The notes below the pieces were generated by a model. It saw nothing but the letters and a program-made list of their open reading frames with translations, made no database searches and was not told where the DNA came from. From Ruminococcus sp. UBA7014 (GTDB lineage: Bacteria; Bacillota; Clostridia; Oscillospirales; Ruminococcaceae): a stretch of 6,640 nucleotides of DNA. The stretch covers positions 1-6,640 of the forward strand of contig DJXC01000177.1 of the NCBI GenBank assembly GCA_002449575.1, in the 5' to 3' direction. Made by a program: the position numbers and the translations under genes. Positions 5,519 through 6,640 of the stretch are shown here, one piece after another; position 1 is the stretch's first letter, and every line of letters starts with the position of its first letter.

Positions 5519-5530
5519 CGTTATTTTTTT

Positions 5531-6640
5531 ATGAACCAGATTCAGGCAAACAAAATCAAAAACATTGCCCTCACCGGACACCACAGTTCCGGTAAAACTG
5601 CATTAGCCGAAGCTCTGCTCTATTGTGCAGGTGCATCCGACAGGCACGGAAAAATCGCCGAAGGCACAACTGTGTGTGACTTTGACCCTGAAGAAATCAA
5701 GCGCAAGGCTTCCATTTCTACAGCACTTGCCGGATTTCAGTATGGTGACTACTGGATGAATTTGCTGGATACCCCCGGTATTCTGGACTTTGCCGGCGAA
5801 GAACTTTCCGGTATTGCTGCTGCTGATACAGTCCTGATTACTGTTTCTGCAAAATCCGGTGTGCGTGTTGGTACAAAGAAAGCATATGCCGCCGCAAAAG
5901 CAATGAACAAAGCAACAATGTTTGCTATCACAAAAACAGATGACAAAGATGCAAACTTCTACAATGTCCTGACAGAACTCAAGACTGTCTTTGGTCCTAC
6001 TGTATGCCCGGTAGTTGTTCCGGTCATCAAAGATGCACAGATTACTTCCTATGTGAATTTAATCGAAATGAAAGCCTATACCTACGATGCAAAAGGAAAA
6101 GCTGTGGAATCCGAAATTACAGAAATCGGCACAGCTGAAAAAGAATACCGTCTGGAAGGTCTGGTTGCTGCTGTTTCTGAAGCTGTTGCTGAAACAGATG
6201 AAGCCCTGATGGAAAAATTCTTTGAAGGCGAAGCGTTTACCCAGAAAGAATTAATCGATGGCATTCATAATGCTATGAATCAGGGATTAATCACTCCGGT
6301 TGTCTGCACATCTGCTGCAACTATGGCAGGCATTGACATGCTTCTGAAAGAATTTGAACTGCTTGTTCCGGCTGCTGACGAAGTGCCGTCAGATATCAAG
6401 TGTGATGCTGCCGCACCGCTTGCCGCTTTGGTATGCAAGACAGTTGCTGACCCGTTTGTCGGCAAAATGTCTTATCTGAAAGTGCTGTCCGGAAAAATTT
6501 CTTCTGATATGACTGTTGCCAACTCCAGAACCGGTACAGAAGAAAAAATTGGTAAATTATACACGCTGCTTGGCAAAAAACAGACTGAAATCAAATCCGC
6601 CGAAGCTGGTGATATTATCGCCGCCGTCAAGATTTCTGCT
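5531..6640 (+). CDS. EF-G-like translational GTPase, clostridial paralogue (3'-truncated by the window)
   Basis: The frame is open to the window edge, giving 370 of an expected roughly 690 residues. Domain I has the P-loop GHHSSGKT (16-23), switch I EGTTVCDFDPEEIKRKASI (44-62), G3 DTPGILDF (80-87) and G4 TKTD (134-137). Domain II begins near 297 with PLAALVCKTVADPFVGKMSYLKVLSG. The layout is that of EF-G, which drives ribosomal translocation. Several motifs, however, depart from canonical EF-G: the His after DTPG is Ile, NKxD is TKTD, and switch I has Ser in place of Thr. From memory, a clostridial EF-G-like family shares the switch I wording and lacks this His, so this is more likely that paralogue than the housekeeping fusA product. 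It has its own extended -10 promoter and a strong ribosome site. It is cytoplasmic; its role is unproven. Confidence 0.93.
   Translation, partial: MNQIQANKIKNIALTGHHSSGKTALAEALLYCAGASDRHGKIAEGTTVCDFDPEEIKRKASISTALAGFQYGDYWMNLLDTPGILDFAGEELSGIAAADTVLITVSAKSGVRVGTKKAYAAAKAMNKATMFAITKTDDKDANFYNVLTELKTVFGPTVCPVVVPVIKDAQITSYVNLIEMKAYTYDAKGKAVESEITEIGTAEKEYRLEGLVAAVSEAVAETDEALMEKFFEGEAFTQKELIDGIHNAMNQGLITPVVCTSAATMAGIDMLLKEFELLVPAADEVPSDIKCDAAAPLAALVCKTVADPFVGKMSYLKVLSGKISSDMTVANSRTGTEEKIGKLYTLLGKKQTEIKSAEAGDIIAAVKISA

Noticed and set aside
5749..6465. Minus-strand frames opposite the EF-G-like gene
   Set aside because: Ala/Ser-rich shadow translations of a clear GTPase gene, with no motif of their own.

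Overview
The window looks like chromosomal DNA of a low-to-moderate GC Gram-positive anaerobe of the Clostridia, most likely a Ruminococcus-type Oscillospiraceae. This is inferred from four things: a class A penicillin-binding protein with a Cys-containing tail, a BspA-type leucine-rich-repeat protein without a signal peptide, an EF-G-like GTPase of the clostridial kind (EGTTVxDFDPEEIKRK, DTPG without the following His), and strong Shine-Dalgarno sites with sigma-A-type promoters. The genus is a guess from memory of such gene families, not a search result.

Layout from left to right. (1) Positions 1-369 (+) are the 3' end of a gene whose start lies outside the window. It encodes 13-residue tandem repeats rich in Pro, Gln, Asn and Tyr. 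(2) A 15-bp-stem hairpin at 376-412 ends both this gene and the convergent operon that follows. (3) On the minus strand, a class A PBP (1529-3877) and a THUMP-type RNA methyltransferase (414-1523) lie 5 nt apart. They are very likely one transcript, driven by a near-consensus extended -10 promoter at 3925-3953. (4) A 238-nt gap holds that promoter and two hairpins belonging to the leader of a small membrane-anchored protein gene (4116-4451, +). (5) A second bidirectional terminator lies at 4466-4492. (6) On the minus strand is an LRR protein (4598-5236) with its own consensus promoter. It has a suspicious open +1-frame tail after its stop. (7) A 294-nt divergent promoter region follows. (8) The last 1110 nt (+) are the first 370 codons of an EF-G-like GTPase that runs off the right edge.

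The PBP builds and cross-links peptidoglycan outside the membrane. The methyltransferase presumably modifies rRNA, the EF-G paralogue is a translation-type GTPase, and the small protein and the LRR protein have no assigned function. I see no tRNA, rRNA, CRISPR array, insertion sequence or phage gene, and nothing that forms a recognisable new multi-gene system. The features most worth a second look are the two-subtype repeat tail, the non-canonical GTPase motifs, a dockerin-like loop inside the PBP and the possible +1 frameshift at the end of the LRR gene.
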